From positions 1,798,001 to 1,862,000 of the forward strand of contig NZ_LT629787.1 of NCBI RefSeq assembly GCF_900105655.1: 64,000 nt of DNA. The letters are read 5' to 3'. The notes below the pieces were generated by a model. That model did no database searches. It had not been told where the DNA came from and saw nothing but the letters and a program-made list of their open reading frames with translations. A program made the position numbers and the translations under genes. Positions 43,816-53,239 of the stretch are shown piece by piece. Source of the stretch: Halopseudomonas salegens (GTDB taxonomy: Bacteria > Pseudomonadota > Gammaproteobacteria > Pseudomonadales > Pseudomonadaceae). The first letter of the stretch is position 1; each line of letters begins with the position of its first letter.

Positions 43816-45465
43816 ATGGATAGTGAATCCCGATTTTCCCTTCTTTTTGCCATGGCGACAAAGCAAGCGCTTCAGTCCCCTTCTCCTCAAGCGCAGTCTT
43901 CAATACCACGATGGTTGAACCATCCGATAAGGGCCCTGGTCGCTCTGCTGTGTTTATTTTCTGCAACGTCCGTCTGGGCTCAGGGTACTGCCCTGGACTT
44001 TGATGGCGATGACGATTACGTAACACTTGCCGCACTGCCTGACCAGTGGACCACTCTGCTGGATGATGGCTTTACTGTGACCCTCAGGGTACAACCAAAA
44101 GACATCGGCACCACTCAGCGTCTGTTTTTTATCCAGGAGGACACTGATAACGTCGCCACAGCAATGATCAATAGTTTGGGTCAGGTTTATTTCATTATCA
44201 GGCATGACGGAACCTACTACTCCAGGTATAGCCAACTCAATGTGGCGAACGACACCTGGACCGACCTGGCCTTCGTCTGGGGTTCAAATAGCAGTCAAGT
44301 GTCTATATGGCTGGATGGCCAGGATTCGACCGCTCTTCTCGGTGGAAGCACATCCATGGGGGCCGATAATACGTTCACACTGGGTAGTCGCAGTGATGGT
44401 GATCAGACTCTGAACGGTGTGCTTGATAATGTTCGTATCTGGGATTCCGCTCTGGATGCCAGCACCATCAACCTGATTGCCAATAACTACTGCCTGCAGG
44501 CTGACATTCCGCTGCATGCCTATGACTTTGAAGTTGGCACGCCCGGTGCCGACAATACTGGCCTGAATACACTGCCAGATCTGATCGGCAGCAATCCGGG
44601 CACACTCTCTGGATTCGATCTGACCGGCAACCGCTCGAACTGGGTGGAGGGTGAACGCGGTGCTTGTGCGGACTTTGATTATGCCCTGACATCCACTGTT
44701 TCTCAGGCTGTCGTTGCTCCGGCTGATCAATTGACATGGTCAGCCACCCTGAGCAGCGACACCCTGGTTCCCGGTGATCTGCTGCCGGACGTGGAAATAG
44801 TCTTGCCTCTACCGGCGGGTTTGCTGTTTGATTCGCTGATATCAGACCCTGCATTCAGCTGCACAACACCGCCAGTCGGTGCGTCTGGCAGCCTGAGCTG
44901 CGCTGCAAGCGGATTGATTGCTCCCGGAACCTATGCTTTTGATGTCACCACCAGCGTTGAGCCTGCAGCCTTGCCCAATACCGCCTATACGGCTGAGTGG
45001 CGTGTTGTGCAGCCGACAAGCGACCGCCTGGGTCCCAACAACACATCGGCTGATGTCGCCAGGGTCAATAACCTGCTCCTGCTGGTTGATGATGACGTGA
45101 CCGTGAACCCCTCATCACCGTACATTGATGTTCTGGCTAATGATTCCGATGCGCCCGGTGGCCCGGGGCTGGATGTTGCCAGTCTGGCTCTCAGCCAGGC
45201 AGCATCGAACGGAACGGCCAGCTGTGCTGCTGGTGTGTGCCGATATAAACCTGATAGTACATTCGTGGGCACGGACAGCTTCCGCTACCGGGTTTGCGAT
45301 GTCGGCACGCCACAGGTTTGTGGCGAGGCTGAGGTGCGCATAGAGGTGATTTTGTTTGCCGTCCCCGTAACCGGCCCTCTGGCCTGGTTGATGATGGTGC
45401 TTCTGGTTTCGGGCGCAGGCGCCTACCGGTTGAAACTAGCAGGCCTGCCCACTCCCAAGGGTTAA
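43816..45465 (+). CDS. LamG-domain surface protein with Ig-like domain and C-terminal anchor
   Basis: 549 residues. After a signal segment (ALVALLCLFSATSVWAQG) comes a LamG/concanavalin-like domain (ALDFDGDDDYVTLAALPDQW, TFTLGSRSDGDQTLNGVLDN, VRIWDSALDAS). A conserved-repeat-like middle (APADQLTWSATLSSDTLVPG) and a cadherin/Big_9-like module (SSPYIDVLANDSDAPGGPGL, FVGTDSFRYRVCDVGTPQVC) follow. The end PVTGPLAWLMMVLLVSGAGA then YRLK is an anchor-like tail similar in design to IPTL-CTERM. Probably exported and surface-attached. Start at 43816 (MDSESRF) chosen because the longer frame crosses array E. Confidence 0.8.
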   Translation: MDSESRFSLLFAMATKQALQSPSPQAQSSIPRWLNHPIRALVALLCLFSATSVWAQGTALDFDGDDDYVTLAALPDQWTTLLDDGFTVTLRVQPKDIGTTQRLFFIQEDTDNVATAMINSLGQVYFIIRHDGTYYSRYSQLNVANDTWTDLAFVWGSNSSQVSIWLDGQDSTALLGGSTSMGADNTFTLGSRSDGDQTLNGVLDNVRIWDSALDASTINLIANNYCLQADIPLHAYDFEVGTPGADNTGLNTLPDLIGSNPGTLSGFDLTGNRSNWVEGERGACADFDYALTSTVSQAVVAPADQLTWSATLSSDTLVPGDLLPDVEIVLPLPAGLLFDSLISDPAFSCTTPPVGASGSLSCAASGLIAPGTYAFDVTTSVEPAALPNTAYTAEWRVVQPTSDRLGPNNTSADVARVNNLLLLVDDDVTVNPSSPYIDVLANDSDAPGGPGLDVASLALSQAASNGTASCAAGVCRYKPDSTFVGTDSFRYRVCDVGTPQVCGEAEVRIEVILFAVPVTGPLAWLMMVLLVSGAGAYRLKLAGLPTPKG

Positions 45466-45502
45466 TGCTATCGCATATAACGCCATTCATTCGCTCCTGC
45501 CT

Positions 45503-46350
45503 CCGGGAACGCCGAGTTGTACTCGGCTGGCAGTGCGCAGCGCTGCTTGGGGTGGTGTTTGGTGGTGTGGTGCCGGATTCAGGTGAACCCGGCAGCCCTG
45601 GCGGGCTGCTGTGCCGAGTGCAACTCGGCGGTCCCAGATGGCGGTCCCGAACAACGGCGGTGCCAGCTGCTGCCTTTCCATCAATCGTCGGTCCGAGAGT
45701 GATGTTGGTTGAGTGCACCGCCCTGCCGGTGGCGCTGCTGCCGGGAACGCCGAGTTGTACTCGGCTGGCAGTGTGCAGCGCTGCTTGGGGTGGTGTTTGG
45801 TGGTGTGGTGCCTGATTCAGGGAACCCGGCAGCCCTGATGGGCTGCTGTGCCGAGTAAAGCTCGGCGGTCCCGGATGGCGGTCCCGAACAACGGCGGTGC
45901 CAGCTGCTGCCTTTCCATCAATCGTCGGTCCGAAAGTGATGTTGGCTGAGTGCACCGCCCTGCCGGTGGCGCTGCTGCCGGGAACGCCGAGTTGCACTCG
46001 GCTGGCAGTGCGCAGCGCTGCTTGGGGTGGTGTTTGGTGGTGTGGTGCCGGATTCAGGTGAACCCGGCAGCCCTGGCGGGCTGCCGTGCCGAGTACAACT
46101 CGGCGGTCCCAGATGGCGGTCCCGAACAACGGCGGTGCCAGCTGCTGCCTTTCCATCAATCGTCGGTCCGAGAGTGATGTTGGTTGAGTGCACCGCCCTG
46201 CCGGTGGCGCTGCTGCCGGGAACGCCGAGTTGTACTCGGCTGGCAGTGTGCAGCGCTGCTTGGGGTGGTGTTTGGTGGTGTGGTGCCTGATTCAGGTGAA
46301 CCCGGCAGCCCTAGCGGGCTGCTATGCCGAGTGCAACTCGGCGGTCCCAG
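45503..46350. repeat. REP/BIME array F (four units, 237-238-bp period)
   Basis: Forward palindromes start at 45511, 45749, 45986 and 46224 (intervals 238, 237, 238). Each is followed by GCAGTGYGCAGCGCTGC and, about 100 bp later, by an inverted palindrome (45613, 45850, 46088, 46326). The second inverted copy has an altered loop (GCCGAGTAAAGCTCGGC) that keeps a stem. Units are almost identical, including a TGGTGTTTGGTGGTGTGGTG insert absent from other arrays. The open frames across it are repeat translations. Confidence 0.92.
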
Positions 46351-46423
46351 ACGGCAGTCGTGGATTGCGGTGGTTCCGTTCCGTGAGGTTCCTGTGCCTT
46401 TCAGGATTCTATTCTTGCTGCCT

Positions 46424-47074
46424 TTACTGCCTCTGATTCTGCCTTGCCCGTGGGCCCGGTAGAATGCCATTCGGTGCGTGGCTGGAGAGCAAGCGAACAC
46501 TGGTAATGCCGGCGATCTGGTGGCCGCGTTCGGAGATGGTGTTGATCACCTGGTCCACGACGGCTTGCACCAACATGCCAATCAATCCACCCGAGTTGCC
46601 ATTTTGTTCTGTGCTCGAGGCAGTCGCCTGCCCTTTCCACAGCAACTGGCCGGAACGGCTGTCCACCAGGCTGGCTTCGGCAGTCACACGTGTGTCACTG
46701 GAAATAACCATATAGCTGGTGCCGTATTGCTTGATGGTGATGTACAACACGGCGTCTGCGGCAAAGACGTCATTCAGCCTGTTGAGGGGCAGGTTGTGAA
46801 TATCTTCAGCGGTATGCAGGCCGTTGTCATGGAACATTTGCTGCACGACGGCTACCGGAAATACGTAATAACCGGATTCCGCCAACGGGTAGCTGACTTG
46901 TGTCAGCAAGCTGTAGCCCGCTTTGGGGTCCAGGGAGTTGTTGACCGGTGGCAATACCAGGATCGAGCGGGGCTTGCTCGCCTGGAAGGCGCTGTAGTCA
47001 TAGGCATTCGGTGTGGCACACCCGCTGAGCAGCATACTGGCACCCAGCGCCAGCAACCCAATCCATTGTTTCAT
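46424..47074 (-). CDS. DUF799 (GNA1162-like) lipoprotein
   Basis: 216 residues with a lipoprotein signal (LLALGASMLLSGC, lipobox LSGC). The mature part shows the DUF799 pattern: ILVLPPVNNSLDPKAGYSLL, YPLAESGYYVFPVAVVQQMF, DAVLYITIKQYGTSYMVISS and LVDSRSGQLLWKGQATASS. Such proteins occur in a three-gene set with CsgG-like and DUF4810 lipoproteins. Its start overlaps the DUF4810 stop by 4 bp. Envelope-located; function not established. Confidence 0.9.
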   Translation of the reverse strand: MKQWIGLLALGASMLLSGCATPNAYDYSAFQASKPRSILVLPPVNNSLDPKAGYSLLTQVSYPLAESGYYVFPVAVVQQMFHDNGLHTAEDIHNLPLNRLNDVFAADAVLYITIKQYGTSYMVISSDTRVTAEASLVDSRSGQLLWKGQATASSTEQNGNSGGLIGMLVQAVVDQVINTISERGHQIAGITSVRLLSSHAPNGILPGPRARQNQRQ

Positions 47075-47454
47075 TGCTCATTCGCCTTGTGCATCGTCAG
47101 TACGTAATTGATGAAATGCGCGGACTCGGGAAACAGGCGCTGTTCAATCAGCAGTTGTTCGTGCGCCTTCGCATTCCTGCCCATCTCCGCATACAGCATG
47201 CCGAGGTGGGCGTGCACACCGGGAGGTACGCTGGAACCGGTCGCATGGGCCCGGTCGATCAGGGCTTCAATGTCTGCGGCCAGTTCTGCGTTCTGGGTGA
47301 TGCCATCCTGGTGATGCGCATATAACGCTGGCTGATAATCCCCCCAGTAATACAGGTTGGAGGACTGCGTTGCGCAGCCGATAGTTGCCAGGGCCAGAAA
47401 GGCCAGGCCGAGCAATCGCGCTTTGTGGAGAGCAAATAGAGCAGTGCTTGTCAT
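47071..47454 (-). CDS. DUF4810 lipoprotein
   Basis: 127 residues with a lipoprotein signal (LLGLAFLALATIGC, lipobox TIGC). The conserved start of the mature region, NLYYWGDYQPALYAHH, and the TPR-like part PPGVHAHLGMLYAEMGRNAK mark DUF4810. Middle gene of the CsgG-DUF4810-DUF799 operon, overlapping both neighbours by 4 bp. Confidence 0.9.
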   Translation of the reverse strand: MTSTALFALHKARLLGLAFLALATIGCATQSSNLYYWGDYQPALYAHHQDGITQNAELAADIEALIDRAHATGSSVPPGVHAHLGMLYAEMGRNAKAHEQLLIEQRLFPESAHFINYVLTMHKANEQ

Positions 47455-48122
47455 TGCGCCGGATTCCAGACTCCCCGATCAATCCCCTCTACCAGGCGAT
47501 TGACTGCTTCCCGGATGGCCAGATCCAGTACTTTGCCATTGAGGGTGGCGTCATAACTGGCGGTGCTGCCAAAGCCAACGACTTCCCGGTTGGACAGCTC
47601 ATACTCACCCGCGCCCTGGGTTGAGTACATAACTTCCGAGCTGGCGACGTCGACCACATTCAATACCACTTTGGCGTAGGCTACCTGAGATTTTCCGCGA
47701 CCGAGAATGCCAAACAGCTGTTGGTCCCCGACGACTTTGCGGCCGAATTCGGTAACGTCGCCGGTAATGACGTAGCGGGCGCCTTTGATTTGCTGTTGCT
47801 GGCCGCTATAGCCGGCTTCGGCGCGCAAGGCCTCCATGTTGGTACGTTCCAGCACCCGGAAACGGTTGGTCAGCTGCAGGTGGGATACCAGTGTGGTTTT
47901 GGCCTGGTTGCCAAGACGATCAACACCATCGGAGAAAATGCCTCGCTGATAGCTGGAGCGGTTGTCAAAACTCCCGACTGAGATCTGGCTGCGCTCGCCC
48001 TGGTAATCCGAACCGTAGCTATTGACCTGTGCGACCGGCAGGCTGCGCGAGGTTTCAGTGGCACAACCCGTCATCAGCATCAACGTTGTGAGGCTGGCGG
48101 TCAAAAGATAGCGCGTCTGCAT
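47451..48122 (-). CDS. CsgG-family outer-membrane lipoprotein
   Basis: 223 residues. Lipoprotein signal (ASLTTLMLMTGC, lipobox MTGC), then the CsgG fold: ISVGSFDNRSSYQRGIFSDG, QAKTTLVSHLQLTNRFRVLE, GARYVITGDVTEFGRK, VLNVVDVASSEVMYSTQGAG. It is not beside curli genes, so it is a CsgG paralogue in the three-lipoprotein operon rather than the curlin secretion channel. First gene of the operon; AAAGGATC ribosome site upstream. Confidence 0.9.
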   Translation of the reverse strand: MQTRYLLTASLTTLMLMTGCATETSRSLPVAQVNSYGSDYQGERSQISVGSFDNRSSYQRGIFSDGVDRLGNQAKTTLVSHLQLTNRFRVLERTNMEALRAEAGYSGQQQQIKGARYVITGDVTEFGRKVVGDQQLFGILGRGKSQVAYAKVVLNVVDVASSEVMYSTQGAGEYELSNREVVGFGSTASYDATLNGKVLDLAIREAVNRLVEGIDRGVWNPAQ

Positions 48123-48196
48123 CGAGAAAGATCCTTTCCGTGGTGTTTGTATGGATACAGCCGAATATTATCACGCAAACCCGCAGCCGTGCGGCG

Positions 48197-48582
48197 CCGG
48201 GTACGCCGAGTTGTACTCGGCTAGCAGTGCGCAGCGCTGCTTGGGTTAAACCTGGCAGCCCTCGCGGGCTGCTTTGCCGAGTGCAACTCGGCGTTCCCAA
48301 ATGGCGCTCCCTGAGAGTGGCGGTGCGAGTTGCTGCTTTCCCATCACTCGTCGACCCGGCAGCGCTGTTGACTGGGTGCACGGCCTTGCCGCCGGCGCTG
48401 CTGCCGGGTACGCCGAGTTGTACTCGGCTGGCAGTGCGTAGCGCTGCCTGGGTTAAACCCGCCAGCCCTGGCGGGCTGCTTTGCCGAGTGCAACTCGGCG
48501 TTCCCAGAACGGCACACCCTGCACGACTCCCTGGGTGCGCCGAGTTGCACTCGGCTAGCCGTCCGCAGGGCGGCCGGGGTTG
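48197..48582. repeat. REP/BIME array G, downstream flank of the RAYT gene
   Basis: Forward palindromes start at 48205, 48412 (interval 207) and 48539; inverted ones at 48276 and 48483 (interval 207). The leading bases are GGGTAC or GGGTGC rather than GGGAAC. The copy at 48539-48555 reaches the RAYT stop codon, and its second hairpin (CCGTCCGCAGGGCGG) lies inside the last RAYT codons. Confidence 0.9.
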
Positions 48583-49172
48583 GATCGCACAGGTCCAAAA
48601 GCACTGCTCCAATGCCACAGTTCAGGTTTTGCCACCAAACCCGCCTGCACCGGGTTTTCTTCGATATAGCGAATGACAGTCAGCAAATGCCGCTCGCTGC
48701 GAATAAATCTGTCCCAATAATCCCGATGCCACAAAGGCCCTGTACCAGAGCATGCCAGCCGGCCAATCTGGCGACTGCTGTAACGCTTCCAGCCCTGCAC
48801 CACTTTACCCAATGGCCAGTCTGGTAGTTGCTCGAACAGCACATGCACATGGTTGGGCATTACCACCCAACGCAGCAGCCGATACCGCAAGCCATCACCA
48901 AACAACAACGCTTCCTGCATGATCGTGGCCGCCTCTGTATTGGCAAGCACGCAGCTGCCATACCCGGCATCCAGTAACTGATCCAGCTTGAGCAGACGTT
49001 GAGGTTCAGCGGAGGCCAATGGCGATTCGAGTGCCTCGGCTCGCAGCCGCATCAGTGCTTGCCGAGGTAGAGAGTCAGCCAAATGAAAACAGACATGTTG
49101 CACCGTACCCGGTACATCGAAGTGCGGAATATAGCCGCGAGAGACCCAGCCATCCTTGATTAAATCAGACAT
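48555..49172 (-). CDS. REP-associated tyrosine transposase (RAYT, Y1_Tnp)
   Basis: 205 residues of the IS200-like Y1 transposase domain found in RAYTs. The HUH metal site is VVMPNHVHVLFEQLPDWPLG; the N-terminal strand is GTVQHVCFHLADSLPRQALM; the C-terminal region has GPLWHRDYWDRFIRSERHLL and the catalytic-Tyr helix VIRYIEENPVQAGLV. RAYTs are single-copy domesticated enzymes that nick and join REP palindromes. This one lies directly between palindrome arrays G and H, and its 3' end overlaps a REP, so it is the likely cognate enzyme for all arrays in the window. No IS ends are visible around it. Confidence 0.93.
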   Translation of the reverse strand: MSDLIKDGWVSRGYIPHFDVPGTVQHVCFHLADSLPRQALMRLRAEALESPLASAEPQRLLKLDQLLDAGYGSCVLANTEAATIMQEALLFGDGLRYRLLRWVVMPNHVHVLFEQLPDWPLGKVVQGWKRYSSRQIGRLACSGTGPLWHRDYWDRFIRSERHLLTVIRYIEENPVQAGLVAKPELWHWSSAFGPVRSNPGRPADG

Positions 49173-49258
49173 GATTCATCCTTGCCGAGGTTTATCCATA
49201 ATCCCTGGACGCAGAATACACCCATTGAGCACTGCTTCGCAGTGCTGGCCAAATGCAC

Positions 49259-49830
49259 TCCCGGGAACGCCGAGTTGTACTCGGCTGGCAGTGCGCAGCG
49301 CTGCTTTGGGTTACACCCGGCAGCCCTGGCGGGCTGCTTTGCCGAGTACAACTCGGCGGCCCCACAAGGCGCTCCCTTAGAGTGTCGTTTCCATCAATCG
49401 TCGACCCGGCAGCACTTTGACCAGGTGCACGGTTCTTCCGCTGGCGCTGCTGCTGGGAACGCCGAGTTGTACTCGGCTGGCAGTGCGCAGCGCTGCTTTG
49501 GGTTAAACCCGCCAGCCCTGGCGGGCTGCTTTGCCGAGTGCAACTCGGCGGTCCCACAAGGCGCTCCCTTAGAGTGTCGGTTCGAGTTGCTGCTTTCCCG
49601 TCACTCGTCGACCTGACAGCGCGGTTGACTGAGTGCACGGCCTTGCCGCCGGCGCTGCTGCCGGGTACGCCGAGTTGTACTCGGCTGGCAGTGCGCAGCG
49701 CTGCCTGGGTTAAACTCGCCAGCCCTGGCGGGCTGCTGTGCCGAGTGCAACTCGGCGTTCCCGGAAAAAAGGTAGCCCTTTGCGTTGCGTTGTCGAGTGC
49801 AACTCGGCGGTCCCACATGAAGGCGGTCCC
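49259..49830. repeat. REP/BIME array H, upstream flank of the RAYT gene
   Basis: Forward palindromes start at 49269, 49461 and 49669; inverted ones at 49341, 49533, 49740 and a decayed one at 49792 (GTCGAGT...). Composite units are 192 and 208 bp. The first copy lies 97 bp upstream of the RAYT start codon. Spacers resemble those of array G more than those of array F, so G and H expanded together. Confidence 0.9.
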
Positions 49831-49957
49831 ATAAGGATTTCCCCAAGGGGGCTTTGCCCGATGACAGCTTCGTCGGGGGGCATTACACTCCTTTGCACGC
49901 ACCGTCCGGTTTCGACACCCGGCCGGTAGTCATCCGCTATTGAACCGGAGAAATTAC

Positions 49958-50821
49958 ATGTCGATGATCAAACGACCGCTGGCCGTGCTGGCTGGCGCGT
50001 GCCTGTCTGTTGCCGCTCTGTTGTCCAGCGCCCACGCCACTGAGGTGCTGCGCGTTTCCGCCATCCCTGATGAAGCACCGACCGAACTGCTGCGCAAGTT
50101 CAAGCCGCTGGGCGAGTACCTGGAACAGGAGCTGGGCATGCAGGTGCAGTTCCAGCCAGTATCCGATTACGCCGGTGTGGTTGAAGCGCTGGGTGCCAAG
50201 CGGCTGGATCTGGCCTGGCTGGGCGGTTTTACCTTTGTCCAGGCGCGTCTGCGTACCGGCGATGCCATTCCACTGGTGCAGCGTGAGCAAGACGAAGTAT
50301 TCACCAGCACTTTCATTACCGCTGACCCGGACATCAACAGCCATGCCGACCTGAAGGACAAGAGCTTTGCTTTTGGTTCGGTATCCTCCACTTCCGGACA
50401 CCTGATGCCGCGCTATTTCATGCAGCAGGATGGCATCGATGTGGACAGTCATTTCAGCCGTATCGGTTTTTCCGGTGCCCACGATGCGACGGTTGCCTGG
50501 GTCGAATCCGGGCGTGTGGATGCCGGTGTGCTGAACGCTTCGGTCTGGGAAAAACTGGCTGCCGACGGCAAGGTCGACACCACCAAAGTGCGCGTCTATC
50601 AGACCACGCCGACCTATTTCGATTACAACTGGACAGTGCGTGGCGATCTGGACCCGGCACTGGTCGAGCGGATCCAGGCTGCCTTTCTCAAGCTGGACCC
50701 GGCCAATCCGGAGCACAAGGCGATTCTCGACCTGCAGCGAGCCAGCCGCTTTATCGAAACCCGTGCAGACAATTATGACGGCATCGAGCAGGCCGCACGG
50801 GCAGCCGGCCTGTTGCAGTGA
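49958..50821 (+). CDS. Phosphonate/selenate-type ABC transporter substrate-binding protein
   Basis: 287 residues, signal peptide ([20 protein letters not shown]) and a PhnD-like periplasmic-binding fold: [75 protein letters not shown]. The PhnD/PtxB superfamily includes a subgroup annotated as putative selenate binders, and the [16 protein letters not shown] wording fits that subgroup. The ligand cannot be settled from sequence. Start at 49958 (MSMIKRP) after CCGGAG. First gene of a four-gene importer operon. Confidence 0.85.
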   Translation: MSMIKRPLAVLAGACLSVAALLSSAHATEVLRVSAIPDEAPTELLRKFKPLGEYLEQELGMQVQFQPVSDYAGVVEALGAKRLDLAWLGGFTFVQARLRTGDAIPLVQREQDEVFTSTFITADPDINSHADLKDKSFAFGSVSSTSGHLMPRYFMQQDGIDVDSHFSRIGFSGAHDATVAWVESGRVDAGVLNASVWEKLAADGKVDTTKVRVYQTTPTYFDYNWTVRGDLDPALVERIQAAFLKLDPANPEHKAILDLQRASRFIETRADNYDGIEQAARAAGLLQ

Positions 50822-51630
50822 GCGTACGGCTTGAGGGCGTGGGTCTGACCCACGCCAACGGCTTTGTCGCCTTGCAGGACATTAATCTGCAGATTGCCCA
50901 TGGCGAGAGGGTTGCCATTATCGGTTCTTCCGGCGCCGGCAAGACCAGCCTGCTTCGCCTGCTGGGGACCAGCCTGCGGCCTGGCGGCGGCACGCTGGAG
51001 CTGCTTGGCAATCAGCCAGGCCGGTTGCGTGGACGGGCCCTGCGCCAGTTGCGCAGCCGTATCGGTCTGATCCACCAGAGCCCGCCACTGCCACCCCGCC
51101 AACGTGTGATCACGGCGGTGCTGGCTGGGCGGCTGGGTCAATGGTCGCTGGCCAAAGCTCTGCTGTCGCTGTGCTGGCCGCTGGATATTGACGGCGCGCG
51201 TGCTGCATTGGCGCCTCTGGATCTGGACGAGAAGCTGTTTGCTCGTTGCGATCAGCTGTCCGGTGGCCAGTTGCAGCGGGTCGGCATTGCCCGGGTGCTG
51301 TACCAGAATGCCGAGCTGCTGCTGGCCGACGAACCGGTCTCATCGATGGACCCGGTGCTGGCCGAGCACACGCTGGCAATACTCAACCAGTTGGCCAGCC
51401 AGCGCGGCCAAAGTCTGATCGCCAGCCTGCACGCAGTGGATCTGGCCCTGCAGCATTTCCCTCGGGTAATCGGCTTGCGCCAGGGGCAACTCTTGTTCGA
51501 CAAGCCGTCCGAAGCGGTCACCCGGGACGACTTGCAGCAGCTGTATGCCAACCAGAGCCTGGATACACCCGAGGCCCCAGTTCACGGCAATAGCCCGGCG
51601 ACGGCCACTGCGCCCCCGCGATGCGTCTGA
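50818..51630 (+). CDS. ABC transporter ATP-binding protein (PhnC-like)
   Basis: 270 residues starting at GTG, overlapping the binding-protein stop by 4 bp. Walker [19 protein letters not shown]-loop region [20 protein letters not shown], signature [17 protein letters not shown], Walker [15 protein letters not shown] and the H-loop [10 protein letters not shown] are all present. It energises import with the two permeases downstream. Confidence 0.93.
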   Translation: MSVRLEGVGLTHANGFVALQDINLQIAHGERVAIIGSSGAGKTSLLRLLGTSLRPGGGTLELLGNQPGRLRGRALRQLRSRIGLIHQSPPLPPRQRVITAVLAGRLGQWSLAKALLSLCWPLDIDGARAALAPLDLDEKLFARCDQLSGGQLQRVGIARVLYQNAELLLADEPVSSMDPVLAEHTLAILNQLASQRGQSLIASLHAVDLALQHFPRVIGLRQGQLLFDKPSEAVTRDDLQQLYANQSLDTPEAPVHGNSPATATAPPRCV

Positions 51631-52463
51631 TGCACAAGGATACAGCCCGACGCTGGCAGGACCCTGCCGCCCTGCCCCGTGCCCTGATTACGTTGGGCGC
51701 GCTGATTCTGTTGTGGCCCGGGCTGGTACTGACCGAGTTCAACCCGGCGACCTTGTTTGACCCACGCAATGCTGACACCTTTGGACGCTTTCTGTCAGGT
51801 TTCTGGCCACCCGAGGTGTCACGCGAGTTCCTTGCTCTGCTGACTACCGCCACCCTGGAAACGCTGGCCATGGCCACCGCTGGACTGGCGTTGGCACTGC
51901 TGCTGGCGATTCCCCTGGGACTGATTGCCACGCGCGCTTTGTCGGTGTCGGCATTGCAGCGGGGGCAACCGGCGCTTCACGGCGGCTTGATCCGCTACCC
52001 GGTGCGGCTGCTGCTGGTCATCTTGCGCAGCGTGCCGGAAATCGTCTGGGCCTTGCTGTTTGTGCGCGCTGTGGGGCTGGGCCCCACTGCTGGTGTGCTG
52101 GCCATCGCCATCACCTACAGCGGCATGCTCGGCAAGGTCTATGCGGAAATCTGCGAGTCGGTCGACCAGCGACCGGCACAGGCGCTGCTGCAAGCCGGCA
52201 GCGGTCGTTTGGCGGCATTCTGTTACGGTATTCTGCCGGCCGCGGCTCAGGAACTGACGTCCTACACCCTGTATCGCTGGGAGTGCGCTCTGCGCGCGTC
52301 GGTGATCATGGGCTTTGTCGGCGCCGGCGGGCTTGGCCAGATGATCGACCTGTCGATCCGCATGTTTGCCGGCGGTGAGGTTGCCAGCATCCTGCTGACT
52401 TTTCTGTTGCTGGTATTGCTGGCTGACCAATTGAGCAGCCTGCTGCGCCGGAGGTTGGCATGA
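51621..52463 (+). CDS. ABC transporter permease (PhnE-like) 1
   Basis: 280 residues, about six helices and the BPD_transp_1 EAA-type loop near [20 protein letters not shown] with the following [16 protein letters not shown]. The start at 51621 overlaps the ATPase by 10 bp; an ATG at 51630 giving a one-base TGATG overlap is equally plausible. Forms a heterodimer with the next permease. Confidence 0.9.
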   Translation: MRLMHKDTARRWQDPAALPRALITLGALILLWPGLVLTEFNPATLFDPRNADTFGRFLSGFWPPEVSREFLALLTTATLETLAMATAGLALALLLAIPLGLIATRALSVSALQRGQPALHGGLIRYPVRLLLVILRSVPEIVWALLFVRAVGLGPTAGVLAIAITYSGMLGKVYAEICESVDQRPAQALLQAGSGRLAAFCYGILPAAAQELTSYTLYRWECALRASVIMGFVGAGGLGQMIDLSIRMFAGGEVASILLTFLLLVLLADQLSSLLRRRLA

Positions 52464-53224
52464 GCCGGCGCATTGAGGGGCTGTTCTGGCTGCTGCTGAT
52501 CGGCGTCGCCGTGTTCGCCGCGTTCAGCTATCTGGGGCTGGATTTGCCCGGGCTGCTGCAGGGCGACAGCCCGCAACAGATGCGGGAATACGCCACCTCC
52601 TTTTTCCCACCGGAGCGTTCCGGCAGCTGGCTGCGTCAGGTCGGTTTTGGCGCGCTGGAGACTCTGGCTATCTCGGCCATCGGGACTTTGCTGGCAGCCC
52701 TGATCGGTGCCGGCCTGAGCCTGCTTGCTGCCGGACGACTGGGGCGAGTGGCCAAGGCACTTTCCCGGCTGTTGCTGAATGCTCTGCGCTCGGTGCCTGA
52801 ACTGGTGTGGGCAGCCCTGATGGTTCTGGCTGCCGGACTCGGCCCCTTCGCCGGTACGCTGGCTATTGCCCTGCATACCGCCGGCGTGCTCGGGAGACTC
52901 TTTGCCGAGGCGCTGGAGAATACCCCGGCCGAGCCCACCAATGCCTTGCGCGAGGCTGGGGCCGGCGCGCTGGCAGCCTTCTGTTACGGCACCTTGCCGG
53001 GGGTGTTGCCGCAATGGTTGTCCTATAGCCTGTACCGCTGGGAAAACAACATCCGCATGGCCGCCGTGCTCGGTTTTGTTGGCGCCGGCGGCCTCGGCCA
53101 GATGCTCTATGTCACCCTCAGCCTGTTCCAGCAAGCACGCGCCTCCACGGTGATTCTGGCCATGCTGCTGATGGTCCTGCTGGTCGACGCCCTCAGTGCC
53201 TGGTTGCGCCGACGGCTGGGGTGA
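52460..53224 (+). CDS. ABC transporter permease (PhnE-like) 2
   Basis: 254 residues, similar to permease 1 ([76 protein letters not shown]). Overlaps permease 1 by 4 bp. Two unlike PhnE permeases are typical of phosphonate, phosphite and selenate-like importers. The stop lies just ahead of palindrome array I. Confidence 0.9.
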   Translation: MSRRIEGLFWLLLIGVAVFAAFSYLGLDLPGLLQGDSPQQMREYATSFFPPERSGSWLRQVGFGALETLAISAIGTLLAALIGAGLSLLAAGRLGRVAKALSRLLLNALRSVPELVWAALMVLAAGLGPFAGTLAIALHTAGVLGRLFAEALENTPAEPTNALREAGAGALAAFCYGTLPGVLPQWLSYSLYRWENNIRMAAVLGFVGAGGLGQMLYVTLSLFQQARASTVILAMLLMVLLVDALSAWLRRRLG

Positions 53225-53239
53225 AAGGCAAGCGGAACC

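Noticed and set aside
45191..46159. 322-codon minus-strand frame over array F and others like it in arrays A-I
   Set aside because: It is a translation of the repeat unit (the same short peptides recur with each unit), not a protein gene.
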